Positions 11,926-21,046 of a stretch of DNA of 33,984 nucleotides are shown one piece after another. The position numbers were made by a program, and so were the translations under genes. The notes beneath the pieces are model-generated. The model made no database searches, had not been told where the DNA came from, and saw only the letters and a list, made by a program, of their open reading frames with translations. This stretch comes from Phoronis australis (taxonomy: Eukaryota > Phoronida > Phoronidae). Location: positions 65,269 to 99,252 of the forward strand of contig NMRA01000450.1 of the NCBI GenBank assembly GCA_002633005.1. Direction: 5' to 3'. The number at the start of each line of letters is the position of its first letter. Positions within the stretch are counted from its first letter, which is position 1.

Positions 11926-12723
11926 GTTGACTGACTTGTAAACAAAAGCAAACGACGACCAAACTTATCACAACCAAGGTAGATCAATGAGCGACTCGAC
12001 AGCCCTCACAGTCAGACTATAATGAAAAAAAATTGGCGCAAAACTCTTGCCTCCCAAAACGTCACTTCCGGGTAGAGGACAAGAAATTAATCAAACTACG
12101 AAAAGCTGCAATTAAGTGAAAAATGTGTCTGGGATAATCAACGAACCTTATTTTTGCTAAAAGTGACATAAAAAAGGTTGCCTTCGCCTTTAATTGCAGA
12201 GAGTTATTTTCAATACAGCACATTTTTCAGGAGGAGAATGATCCTTCAGTTCAGGCAAATCTGATGTTTTGACCCAAATAAGTTAATCGTTAAACCATTT
12301 TGAAAATGGTAGTCGTAATCATCAAACAGACAAAAAATATTGTAATGGATGTGCTGTCTTAAAAAAACCAGGATATGGCGTGTCTCTGGAATCTGAAGTT
12401 CTTACACGAAGCAACTATTTGGTGGCCATCTTAGAATATGGCGGAAGTAATCATTAGAGCTAAACGCAATGAGTCTAAATGGATTAGTCGACCCAGAAAA
12501 CCTATGATGGAGTGCTTGAAGCAAGACGACACACTAATCTGTTCGTGTGAAGTTGTGCGACTCAAGTAGATTTGGCGGCCATCTTGGAAAATGGCGGACG
12601 GTGTAACCACAGCCATGTAAAACCATTTCCAATGGATTTTTGACCCACAAAACATAGGTAAACCTTTTTGAATTTTTACTCTATCACATTCCACTCTTGA
12701 GTTATAGTGCGCATCAGAAAATC

Positions 12724-12898
12724 TGGCGGCCATTTTGTCCGCCATCTTGAAAAACCAACTTCCGCCACTCCCATTCCGGTAGACTTTTTTTTTCCCACTA
12801 AGGGGTGTGAAAGGATACGATTTATGCAATAAAACCTTCTGTTGCAATTTTTCCGGGTTATCCGTAGAATGACTGGACTATTTCCTGTTCAGTGACTT
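12724..12898 (-). repeat. Right terminal inverted repeat of the 5.7-kb element
   Basis: The reverse complement matches 7183-7372. It contains GTCACTGAACAGG, TAGTCCAGTCATTCTA and, at its inner end, TTTTTCAAGATGGCGGACAA. Inward, up to about 12420, more RGGCCATCTTRG motifs occur (12420, 12575). Confidence 0.75.
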
Positions 12899-13730
12899 TA
12901 CCAGACGTAGGGGGTTTTGAGCGTGTGATAACATATAGCTTCGTTGTTAACTGCCAAGCACCGCACTCTTTTGTCTGTTATGACAACAAGCAGCTAATAT
13001 AGGTATGTTTTGATGAAGAATGTCTTTGAAGTTGAGCCTCATGTGCTTTTAGACTTAAGCTTACAAACACGTAGAGCATAAAACGCAAAAAACAATTTCA
13101 AGCTCGATTCCGAGAACAAAGATTAGGGCTTAGGGCAAGTCTATGTCTTTAAATCCCAAAGAGCTTCGTTATAAACAGCGTCTTATTCCTGTTTCAGTGA
13201 TATACCTTGTTTAAAGTTACCTGTAAGAACGACATAGGCAATGTCGTGATTGAAAAAGATCAGGCATGCCTCAAAATCCATTTCCACACGGGCTTTTCAC
13301 GAACTATTCAAATATGTTATTTTCAAATTGTCAAAACGAAAATTCAAAAATACTATTGTCGCCTCTAATGTGTTTATGATGGTCTAATTATCTATAGAAT
13401 GGTAACATTAGCAGCCTGAGGTGATTTAATCAACCACAACAACACGGTGTCTTTGTTCTGAACCGGCAAATTCTGTGGTGCGCAAGCCTGTCGAGTTGCC
13501 CAATCTCTACCGGTTAGAGTGTCAACGTTGGATTTTTTCATGAAAAAATTACATGAACATTGAATTTGAAAAGATGCACCAAATTAAGTAAAAATGTGCA
13601 CTTTTAATCGCGAGAACTCTTTACGTTTGAAAAGTATACATATAAACGACACCTATTTCAAGCCTCCTACATATTAAATTCAGGTCTCTCTTGTTGTTGC
13701 TGAAATCGGCATTTCTGCCTATATTTTCAG
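12899..13730 (+). other. Remaining third intron of the ShK gene
   Basis: AT-rich sequence with no recognised gene. It ends in a good acceptor tract, TGCCTATATTTTCAG. With 7077-7182 it makes up about 0.94 kb, probably the intron's size before the 5.7-kb element arrived. Confidence 0.5.
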
Positions 13731-13841
13731 CTTGTTGCGACCAAGATGAAAATTACTGCGATATTTACGCGGCTGTCACTTGTCAAAATAGTGAGGTAAC
13801 AAGAAGACGTTGCCGCCTTTCCTGTGGACTATGCAAGCAAA
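13731..13841 (+). CDS. ShK domain exon 2
   Basis: The 111-nt exon lies between TATTTTCAG and CAAA|GTAGGT and is phase 1-1. It reads A-C-C-D-Q-D-E-N-Y-C-D-I-Y, then T-C-Q-N, then R-R-R-C-R-L-S-C-G-L-C. The closing C-x3-C-x2-C and the spacing fit a complete ShK module. Unlike the toxin that names the family, the Lys-Tyr dyad is not obvious. The open frame continues into the intron to a stop at 13915, so retention would truncate the protein. Confidence 0.8.
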
Positions 13842-14470
13842 GTAGGTGTTTTGTTGTCGTTGGCTTTGTTAATGTTGTTTGCTCTCCAACTCATCGACCA
13901 AAGTATCTACGTTGATTCGGTTATGAGGTTTGAATCAAACGTTTTGCATATGGAATAGCTGCGTGGCTTACTTTTAATTTTACAACGCTGAACAGTAGTA
14001 AGAATCGTGAAACCATCATTTTTCTTTGTTTCCCGTATTCAAAGAATGTGAGTTTAATTCGCTGACAGAGTATCGACGTCAATTAACTTTGGTTTTTGTG
14101 TCTTCATCGTACATTAGTTACAGCTCAGCCCATATAATCAAATGTGGTGCGGCGTAGACGACAGAATTCAACAATGGGACCAAACTTTCTGGCAACCGGT
14201 GTGCAGCTGCATTTAGTTGCAATATGTGAGCGCCTTGCAACGCACACGAGGTGGCAAACATGAAATTCGAATGAGTTTCGACCAAAGCTGTTGCATTTGC
14301 AATGAACAGGAGAGGTCATGAGTTTTGTTCGGGGGTGGGTTATGCCCACGTGGTTACGCCAGACCAAGAGCAGGTCACTAGCACTTTGGTAGGCTGAAAA
14401 TGTGATTTGTTATTTATTAGCAAGTGTTTGCTGTAGAGTGCACTTTTCAAGTCACCCTCTTGCATTACAG
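13842..14470 (+). other. Fourth intron of the ShK gene
   Basis: 629 bp between donor GTAGGT and acceptor TCTTGCATTACAG. No gene or repeat recognised inside. Confidence 0.6.
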
Positions 14471-14640
14471 CGTGCAAAGACCGACTGCATCACTGCCATT
14501 CACTTGTTAATCAATGCCAAGATGAGAAGCGCAAAGAAGGGATGAAGTACTACTGTGCTGCCACGTGTAAATTCTGCAAATCTTGCGGATCTCGTTACCG
14601 ATCAGTGGCCATCCAGAAGGGAAAGTGGGGCGACATGTAG
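14471..14640 (+). CDS. ShK domain exon 3, terminal exon
   Basis: The exon follows CTTGCATTACAG in phase 1 and ends at a TAG (14638-14640). It reads T-C-K-D, H-C-H-S-L, Q-C, then Y-Y-C-A-A-T-C-K-F-C, which fits a six-cysteine ShK module. It is followed by C-G-S-R-Y and a short basic tail ending G-D-M. This is the C-terminus of the protein. No GPI or membrane anchor follows, so the product looks soluble and secreted (inference). Its end and 3' flank (14601-14765) recur in decayed form at 16772-16940. Confidence 0.8.
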
Positions 14641-16771
14641 TACATGAGACCCACTCTATTGTTCCTTTCACCTAAGTCTTCATTTACAGCTTGGTGTAAA
14701 CCGTGTAGTTTACATTAAGATATCTTGAAAAATCTTAGGACTTTCAATCGATATCCGAATACATCTGTAGTCCTTGATATTGGTTCAAGTACGTGGTTCC
14801 AGTTGCTAGGTTGTGAGTAAAGGAAATGATGGACACTTAATCCGATGTGACGATCCTTGCGTACATCATCACTGACCTAAGACTGCTTATTCTAGAGGAT
14901 ATTCAGTGTTCACTTCCGGGAGTAAACCTGAATCTTTTAGCATTACTTCAGAACTATGATGATTCTAAAACTAAGCTAGCTGTAGATGTAACCAAGCAGG
15001 TGCATAGCTATCCTATACTTGCACCATAGACAAAAATTAAAAAAACAAAACGTTACCTTGTGATTGCAAGTTCATTTTCAATATATTGTTAAGTAATGAA
15101 CAAAAATGTCATCAGCAAAAGGTGAACCACGATAACCACAATTAAACTGTCAAACTTTTGTGGCAGGAATTGTGTGTGCGTCCTAGACAAAAGTGACTAG
15201 CTACTTTCCTGTTGCGTCTGAAAAGTTTTTGGTATCAGCTTGAACCTTGTTCTCTTGGCTTTAAACTGTTGTCGTAAAAATATTTGCTTGGGGCAGTTTA
15301 CCTTGGCCTCGTTGTGGCAACTGTTAATAGAGAAATTTCCATTAGTGTCATACTTTCCTTAGCCAATTTTAACCCCGCGGTAAAATTGTTACGAAAGCTG
15401 TGAAGTATATGGGCAATAAATACAATTGTTAAACAACAGTGACGAGATGTACTGTTTGCTTTTCCATTTAAATGTTGTAGCCTTTCATATTAGAGCCTCC
15501 TTCCAGACGGAAGCCTCTCTTTGAGGGTGGCTTCCGGCAATTACTCGTTCGTAACGTTTCTGTGAGTCCAGCACTGTGAATTACTCATAAGAGAAGTAGG
15601 CAAAATTTCAAATTGGTCGAAAAAAATGCAGAACATGTTTTCGTGAAGCACAGCAGCATCAGTAGAGCATGCTGTCCAAACGACCAGAAATGTCGCGTTT
15701 TGTATTGAAAATACCAATGAAATTGACCACCTTCGAAAGCAAGATAGTATAAGTCCCTTTTATCTTCAGCATTTTTTACACCCGCACGTAAATATACACC
15801 GTACGTAAATCTACACTGGGTGCAAATGTAAGTTTAGATCGTGGTTGCATGGGGGAGAAGAAAGAGAATTTTGCGCCCATTACTCTACACATTTCTTTGT
15901 GAAGTCTACACGAGCAACGTTTGCTAGTATAGACAATGTTCTTCTTGAACCTGGGCAGCTTTGGGGCTCGGTGATCGATCCCCACGGGACTGCTTTTGGA
16001 ACCATCTCGCAAACGTCAAGTATGCACACATTAAGAACGGTAGAGAGTACTGGCAAAACACGAAGGGTGATTCGAAAATTGTCAAGTGTTAAATACACTT
16101 CAAACGTTATATAGGCACAATTTGCCAAGAATTCCTCGAATGCTTTTCAAATGTATAAGACCATCCTACTGCCAGACTGGAGTCCAGTTGAAATGAATAC
16201 GTACAGGATGTAGTAACCGCACTGCTGGTAACCTGGCAGAGTTACGAATAGACGTGATTTTCTGCTCAAAATACATGCAGGATCATTTACCACAGTCACA
16301 GACAATTTCTAAAAGGTTATTCCGCGCAAAATTTCCACAAGGCCATCCCATGAATGGTAAACTTGGGATTTCCCAATTGCGGCAGACCAGTCATGGTACC
16401 AATGAAAGTTGCATAATGATGATGGCGTCCGAAATATTTTTCACGATTTTTATTTCAACAACATGGTTCTAGTATTCGATTATTTTGATGTGTAATTACT
16501 AATACCGATTATTATATTAGTGACGTAAAGACATGATGGCTTGTTCATGACGTGCTGGCTTTTCAATGTTCAAAGTGAACAACCAACTTAGTTGTAAAGC
16601 TGATTTGTCCTGATGAGTTATGGGTATTAAACCTCTTAGAGAAGATACATATCCAATTAAACCGTGGCATTAAGAATGCAAAAGTTTCCGCACTACCACC
16701 ACCTTTCCAACAAAAGACCGTATCAAACCACATGACAACGGAGGATCGTTTGGACGTTCAACAGCACATCC
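14641..16771. other. Downstream flank without recognised gene
   Basis: It contains the presumed 3' untranslated region of the ShK gene. An AATAAA-type signal lies near 15415 (GGGCAATAAATAC). A perfect 8-bp inverted repeat (CGGAAGCC / GGCTTCCG) sits at 15508-15536. At 15776-16128 both strands stay open for 80-90 codons, but no family is recognisable and I do not call a gene. Confidence 0.4.
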
Positions 16772-16940
16772 CAGCAGTGGCCATTTATAAATGAAAGCAG
16801 GTGGCGGCGCTGTGGTTGCAAGACGCCAATTCTATTGTTCTTTCCACCTAAGTCGTGACCTACAACTTGATGTATACAGTGTAGCTTAGATTTAAGATGG
16901 CTTGCCAAACGATAATGGTTTCAACCGATGTCTGACACAT
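16772..16940 (+). pseudogene. Decayed duplicate of the last ShK exon end and 3' flank
   Basis: The stretch aligns with 14601-14765. Shared blocks are CAGTGGCCAT, TCTATTGTTC, CACCTAAGTC, TACARCTTG, GTGTAG, and TCAAYCGATRTC. The coding part has lost its cysteine codons and frame. This points to an old partial duplication of the ShK gene about 2.2 kb downstream, of which the non-coding end is now best preserved. Confidence 0.65.
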
Positions 16941-17251
16941 GAACTGACGTGGCCAGAAGGACGTGCAAAGGCGTTACATATGTAAGTAGGAAGTCTGTGG
17001 TGTTAGTGGACAAATTTAGAAGTTATATATATATCTCCTGAGGGGTCAGTCCAGTGTGTTGTAGTAAGGTGTCGACGGTTTTGAGTGCGACTGGTATTAT
17101 AATTTTTTCGTTATATTTATTATCATTGATAAACAAACAAGTACATCTATTCATACAGGAATACACACCTCAGGATAGACCATTCTCGTATCTCATATAA
17201 AGTAAACAAAAGCAATAAGGAGATTACGAACCTTACCGTCCAGATTAAAAC
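16941..17251. other. Stretch without recognised gene
   Basis: It contains a short TA run (TATATATATAT at about 17020) and AT-rich sequence. Nothing else is supported. Confidence 0.4.
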
Positions 17252-17885
17252 CTAACGGTAAAGGGTCGTTACCGAAAAGCGGCGGCAGGCTGTGCGGTGA
17301 AGCGGGTGGTAGCGGTCCAAGTCCGGTGGCGGAGACGGCAGCAGGTTGAGGCGCCGGTGCAGGGGCGGTGGTAGATGGAGAACATAGCGGAGGGGGGATT
17401 GGGTGGAGTGGAAGTAGGTGAAATTGTGGATAATGCGGGTGTAAGCGTGAATGGTAGCGGGTGCGAGGGATGAGGAGAGGAGGTGGTCTAGAATGTGAGG
17501 AGGGCTGGAGGGATGGGGGTAGGGAACCGGTCGAGCCACAGAGCCATGGAGAAGGCGTCCTGAAATTGAAAACGAGAGAGCCTATCAGCGACAAAGTTGG
17601 AGGAACCGGGAACATGTTTTGCACGAACAAAGATGTTGAGGCGAAGACAGGAGACTACGAGACGGCGAACAAGACTCATAATGTCCCTGTTGACCGATGA
17701 AGATTTGTTAATAATCTCGACCACGGCGGAGTTGTCGCACATGAAAAGGAGGCAGTGATTGGAGAGCTTGTGACCCCAAATCTCAATGGAGAGGACGATT
17801 GGGAAGAGTTTTTTGAAAGTGATGTGGAAGTCAGAGGTAGACGGGGGCCAGTAGCCCGAGAACCAGTGGGAGCTGAGGATGGCAG
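17252..17885 (-). pseudogene. DIRS-type retrotransposon relic: RNase H end and start of tyrosine recombinase
   Basis: On the - strand a frame open from about 17885 to 17488 reads H-I-T-F-K-K-L-F-P-I-V, then I-E-I-W-G-H, F-M-C-D-N-S-A-V-V-E-I-I-N-K-S-S-S, then H-V-P-G-S-S-N-F-V-A-D-R-L-S-R-F-Q. These are the RNase H landmarks of DIRS-like elements, including the D-N-S-A-V-V acidic site and the H-V-P-G...D-x-L-S-R end. An overlapping frame (17539-17252) has S-L-A-P-A-T-I-H-A-Y, like the N-terminal part of the tyrosine recombinase that follows in such elements. Reverse transcriptase is missing to the right of about 17890, and the recombinase catalytic part is missing to the left. The relic is GC-richer than its surroundings. 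Confidence 0.75.
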
Positions 17886-17901
17886 CAGTTGGCTCTTTGG
17901 T

Positions 17902-18048
17902 GTACCCACGTGGTACTTCATATGATATTTGCCCATTTGGCAGTTTGTACCCACTTGGTACTAATTGTTATGGATTTTGCCGTTTTGCTCGACCCAGTTG
18001 GTAGGCAATCAGCCAATACGCATTTGGTATTATGTACCTATTTGGTAC
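17902..18048. repeat. Three near-palindromic GTACC-N5-GGTAC repeats
   Basis: GTACCCACGTGGTAC (17902-17916), GTACCCACTTGGTAC (17947-17961) and GTACCTATTTGGTAC (18034-18048), with partial ATTTGGTA copies between. They begin right where the DIRS homology ends. Confidence 0.8.
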
Positions 18049-18639
18049 TATGCTAACCTGTACCACTTAGTATCCGATACTCAATTACACTTTGGGTATC
18101 GGAAATGTGTGTGTTATCTCTTGTAATTAAGGAACCCATCTGGTCCTTTTCACCTCATCTCGGTCTATTCCATTATTCCCTTGTATAGGACTACACGTCG
18201 TTTTTCCAGCCTTCGCATTGGTCTGCTGTTATCACGTGCCTCGAGTTTGGTCACCTCTTGGCTTTTATAGGCTAATGATTGTCACGTGTCTTTAGGGGTA
18301 TTTTTCTTTGTTATTGTAACCTCGTTTTCAGTTCACTTTGTTCCGGACACATTGTTGTACGTCAAAAACTCATTCATAATTTTGCGCCTACAACTTATTC
18401 ACTTTCGCCTTCCTCTTCAACTTTTCTCGCTTCCTTTCTCCTGCACCATCAAGCCCCTCACGGTAAGCTCTTTTTTTCTTGTTCTCACCGATGCCTATTC
18501 ATTGTGCTTGTCTTGTTTCGTCCTACGTTCCTACGTCCGGCGGGACCATTTTGCCTAATCTCCCCCGAAACATTTTACTCTTGGGTTCGATCTCCTCCAT
18601 GTCCCGTCTCATTTCCTCTCCCTCCTCGTTTTCTTGTAC
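18049..18639. other. Pyrimidine-rich stretch without recognised gene
   Basis: Strongly C/T-rich on the + strand from about 18150. A 156-codon open reading (18279-18749) is explained by base composition and the tandem repeat and shows no family motif. Confidence 0.5.
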
Positions 18640-18844
18640 ACATGTGCCCCACCCCTTTGCCCTCTGTGTCAGAGGCGCTTTGCGGCACCGTTTGCCTGCC
18701 TAGCACTGTGTGCATTGTGCTCCCACCCCCTTTGTGCCCTCTTGTCTGAGGCGCTTCGGAAATGTGTGCCTGACTAGCACTGTGTGCTTTCTCCCCNCAT
18801 TCCTTTCACACATTGTGCTCCCACCCCCTGTGTGCCCTCTTGTC
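18640..18844 (+). repeat. Tandem repeat of about 73 bp, two and a half units, with one ambiguous base
   Basis: Units at about 18640-18712, 18713-18786 and a partial one at 18809-18844 share CAYWTGTGCYCCACCCC, CCCTCTTGTC, GAGGCGCTT and CCTRGCACTGTGTG-type blocks. The N at 18797 lies in the spacer before the last unit, where assembly is probably uncertain. Confidence 0.7.
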
Positions 18845-19189
18845 ATTACCAAATATGGTGTAGGCAGACAAAAGTTAAGTAATTTCGATAGATAGTAGTC
18901 CTGATTATTGTTGTTGTCGGAAAGGCATCACCCCAAAGCTGACCAGTTGCAAAGAATTAAACAGTACACAATTAAACAGTACACACCATGGATATTTGCA
19001 CATTTCGAATTACCGGTGGCCACAGACTAAATGTATGACGTAAAATTTAGCCAAAATTAATCTATGATTATTTTGTGTCATTAGCTCGAAGATTTCATTG
19101 CTCTTTCAATTTTGCCAATTTTCACATTTCCCGCCATGTGACATCATGGGTTGAACACAAGAGCTCAGCGACTAGCATTGAACAACGGC

Positions 19190-19420
19190 GGAGAGTAGGG
19201 AATTTGAAAGCGACAACGATTATGAGCAAGAAATGAACAAATACTATGAAGAAACGTACGAGAATGGTTGCCAGGATGACGAAATGGGGTTGCACGAAAG
19301 CGAGAACGAGTTTGATATGTTTACAGCTGCGTACTTTTCTATTTGGAGGCCTTAGGAACTGGATCCTCCCGCGAGAGAAGCAGCCTCGGGCTCGGCCAGT
19401 CAACCCAGTCATCCAACAGA
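19190..19420 (+). pseudogene. Acidic N-terminal fragment of the left-hand transposon gene (copy B)
   Basis: The reading E-F-E-S-D-N-D-Y-E-Q-E-M continues with E-S-E-N-E-F-D, then W-R-P-stop-E-L-D-P-P-A-R-E. Copy A at 580-790 gives S-E-D-E-D-D-F-E, S-N-Y-E-F-G-F and F-R-P-Y-K-L-N-P-L-T-Q-E at matching places. An acidic leader followed by R-P-Y-x-F/L-x-P is known from many multicopy cnidarian proteins, including P2X7-like zinc proteins, but the part left is too short to assign. Confidence 0.4.
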
Positions 19421-19499
19421 CGATCCTGAATAAAAAGCCGATGTTTCTGAATAGTAAATATTGTCCTTTATTGAACCAGGCCTTCATCGTAACATCTCC

Positions 19500-19706
19500 T
19501 CTGATTGGAGTCGAAACGCGACTCCTCAAAGTAGGCAGAACACAGAGTGGCTCCGGACGGAATCGCTTGGTCCACGCTGAGGTCCCACACTCTCGTTCGG
19601 CGCACGAAGCGATGCCACTACTGCGCAACATTGGCGTCCTTTGGAACACGAAGACGTTCTCCGTCTGACTGCTGTTGCTGCAGCCTCCGCAAACACATCT
19701 TTTCAT
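19500..19706 (-). pseudogene. THAP-like domain remnant (copy B)
   Basis: The - strand starts M-K-R-C-V-C-G-G-C-S-N. After one frameshift it reads R-V-P-K-D, W-H-R-F-V-R-R-T-R-V-W and L-C-S-A-Y-F-E-E-S-R-F. This matches the THAP order: paired cysteines, P-K-D, W, basic helix, then C-x2-H-F, but His is replaced by Tyr here. A stop and a frameshift break it. Confidence 0.65.
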
Positions 19707-19850
19707 CCCTCTACGAACCTTCTCGACGCTAAATATACTTTACTTTCACTTCACTCTATACACTTAGTTGCTGATCCGAACAGTGTGCCGAACGACTTGG
19801 GTTCAACCCATGACGTTGTACATAATTTTTTTTTTCAATTTTTACGTGTT

Positions 19851-20177
19851 TCTTTATGAGCTGTACACTAAAGGCACTGAAATAAAGTAAGACATAATAA
19901 TAAAATTTATTTTGAGGTACTAGAGTCATGTTGCGTACTCTTTAAAGTTACACAACTAGCGATACAAGTCACAGTTATTATTGTAAGCATCCCACAACTG
20001 GTTAAAGACATATGGTGAATCACTTCCTATGCACTCATAGGAGGATACAAATATTGGTTAACAACCAATATATTTAAATAATTATACATCGTTCTTAAAA
20101 CTTGCATAACATTGTGTTTAATTAGACTAATTATCTACAGCATCAAAAATGTAACCAACACAGTTATTAAACTGTTA
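19851..20177. other. AT-rich stretch without recognised gene
   Basis: No supported feature. A short local repeat (TATTGGTTAACAACCAATA, a 19-bp palindrome) lies at about 20052-20070. Confidence 0.4.
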
Positions 20178-20450
20178 TTAAAGATTTCCTTCTCCTGAAA
20201 ACAGCACTTTAAAAAATGTCACCATTGAATGATCGAACCGGTAACCGAATTCTATTATGGAGTCTTCAATATCGGATGAAAGGTTTTCTGAAATTAGAAA
20301 ATAATCTAGTCTGGATCGTTTATTTCCAGCTCCCCAAGTGCATTCTTTACTATTGGGGTTTAGTTCTCGCCACACATCAGCAATAGACAATTCTGTAAAA
20401 TCTTCATCAACTTAGTCCACGACTTCGGGTTATCAACATGTCGATAATTA
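20178..20450 (-). pseudogene. LINE endonuclease-domain fragment
   Basis: Read on the - strand: D-N-P-K-S, then after a frameshift D-V-W-R-E-L-N-P, T-W-G-A-G-N-K-R-S-R-L-D-Y-F-L-I-S, and F-D-H-S-M-V. These are the late motifs of the APE-type endonuclease of non-LTR retrotransposons: the R-L-D-Y-F-L-I-S strand and the D-H block, where S-D-H is usual. The rest of the element is missing, and its orientation is opposite to the LINE at 21777. Confidence 0.7.
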
Positions 20451-21046
20451 AGCAAGATTAATAAGATTCATGGCACTCTGACATAACTCCTATTATCTGG
20501 GCAAATACCATTATACAGCCCTTCATGCTTTATATCCAACTCCTATTTAGTTCCTACCAAGTCCGATGGTAGCGCTGTTCGTTCTCTCTCTCCAGCTTCC
20601 TGTTGGCCCAGCCTCAAGCAACAGTACATTCACTAGTAAGTTTTCTTAATTAGACAATTTTATACCTAGTAGACTCCTTCCCGTTTGTCATTCATTGTCC
20701 TGGATACAATTTACTGCCCGTATGTATTACTTTTAGCCACAGATGTCTTTCCTAACGGCCGACTTCTTTCGATTCTAACATCCTTCAAACGCAGACCAAT
20801 CCCTCGCCAATATTCGGCTACGCCTCCGCACATGACCCTGGTTCCAAACAACCACTTCCCTGGGTATAACTGGGATATCTTGCTAAAATCCCCGTCTGCT
20901 TCACACCGGCTGGTATGCTCACTCAGCTTGTCCGGAACCTGTTTTGCAGGTTGTTATAGCCCAGTTGGCAAACACCCCTCCCGACCTATCCCCATTCGGT
21001 GCTATGCCCATCTACAATCGTGGTTTGCGCAAATGCTTATAGACAA
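20451..21046. other. Stretch without recognised gene, probably interior of a hAT-like remnant
   Basis: It ends at a hAT-like terminus (21085). No left terminus or transposase motif is found. Confidence 0.35.

Larger units (their letters stand above)
10869..12189 (-). mobile_element. Kolobok-like THAP element, copy 1 (non-autonomous)
   Basis: The element is bounded by TTAA on both sides (10865-10868 and 12190-12193) and begins and ends with AGGCGAAGGCAAC / GTTGCCTTCGCCT. A TTAA target duplication together with a THAP-domain product is typical of the Kolobok superfamily; piggyBac also uses TTAA but lacks THAP. The termini are long inverted repeats of about 310 bp, and both arms include the THAP start region. 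On the - strand the coding order is a THAP domain (11704-11925), a Ser/Glu-rich spacer, then a C-x2-C ... C-x3-G-H-x3-W zinc-like motif (about 11160-11310). The sequence then runs into the other terminus, so the catalytic DDE part is absent. It is inserted in the 5.7-kb element. Confidence 0.8.
7183..12898. mobile_element. 5.7-kb element with terminal inverted repeats and a decayed CXC-protein gene
   Basis: The left end (7183-7372) and the reverse complement of the right end (12724-12898) match over about 175-190 bp. Shared landmarks include TAGTCCAGTCATTCTA, AAAATTGCAACRGAAGG, GCATAAAT, GGAGTGGCGGAAGT and TTTTTCAAGATGGCGG. The coding region between them (about 8290-10745, + strand) belongs to a CXC (tesmin/TSO1-like) protein family repeated in cnidarian and insect genomes. 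A Kolobok-like element (10869-12189) is inserted inside. The whole lies in the third intron of the ShK gene. I could not fix the exact ends or a target-site duplication, and no DDE transposase is recognised, so the superfamily is open. Confidence 0.65.
2495..14640 (+). other. Gene span: secreted-type protein with three ShK domains (3' part of gene)
   Basis: Four exons on the + strand join without a frame break: 2495-2617, 7023-7076, 13731-13841 and 14471-14640. Every internal junction is phase 1 with AG acceptors and GT donors, so each module could be gained or lost without shifting the frame. The product has three six-cysteine ShK modules, a fold named after a sea anemone potassium-channel blocker. 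It is widespread in extracellular cnidarian and nematode proteins, often beside enzymes and not always toxic. No signal peptide exon is visible upstream of 2495, so the 5' end is probably outside the window. No enzyme domain is seen, so the function is unknown. The 3.3-4.4 kb and 6.65-kb introns are full of repeats. Candidate poly(A) signals are far downstream (AATAAA near 15415). Confidence 0.75.
19095..19850. mobile_element. Relic of a THAP-domain DNA transposon, copy B
   Basis: The left terminus (19125-19175, CCGCCATGTGACATCATGGGTTGAACACAAG) mirrors the right terminus (about 19795-19830, read in reverse: TGTACAACGTCATGGGTTGAACCCAAG). Inside, a + strand acidic reading (about 19190-19340, stop after W-R-P) faces a - strand THAP reading (19706 down to about 19500). 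The same arrangement occurs in copy A (520-2290). The 0.75-kb length means that most of both genes is deleted. Confidence 0.6.

Noticed and set aside
15776-16128. Overlapping open readings of 78-89 codons on both strands
   Set aside because: No family recognised and no splice or start context to prefer one.
18279-18749. 156-codon + strand reading rich in Pro, Ser, Phe and Cys
   Set aside because: It is explained by C/T-rich composition and the tandem repeat, and other frames of the same stretch are also open.
19122-19706. 194-codon - strand reading as an intact gene
   Set aside because: Only its start has the THAP motif; the rest of the THAP domain continues in another frame, so the long frame is accidental.
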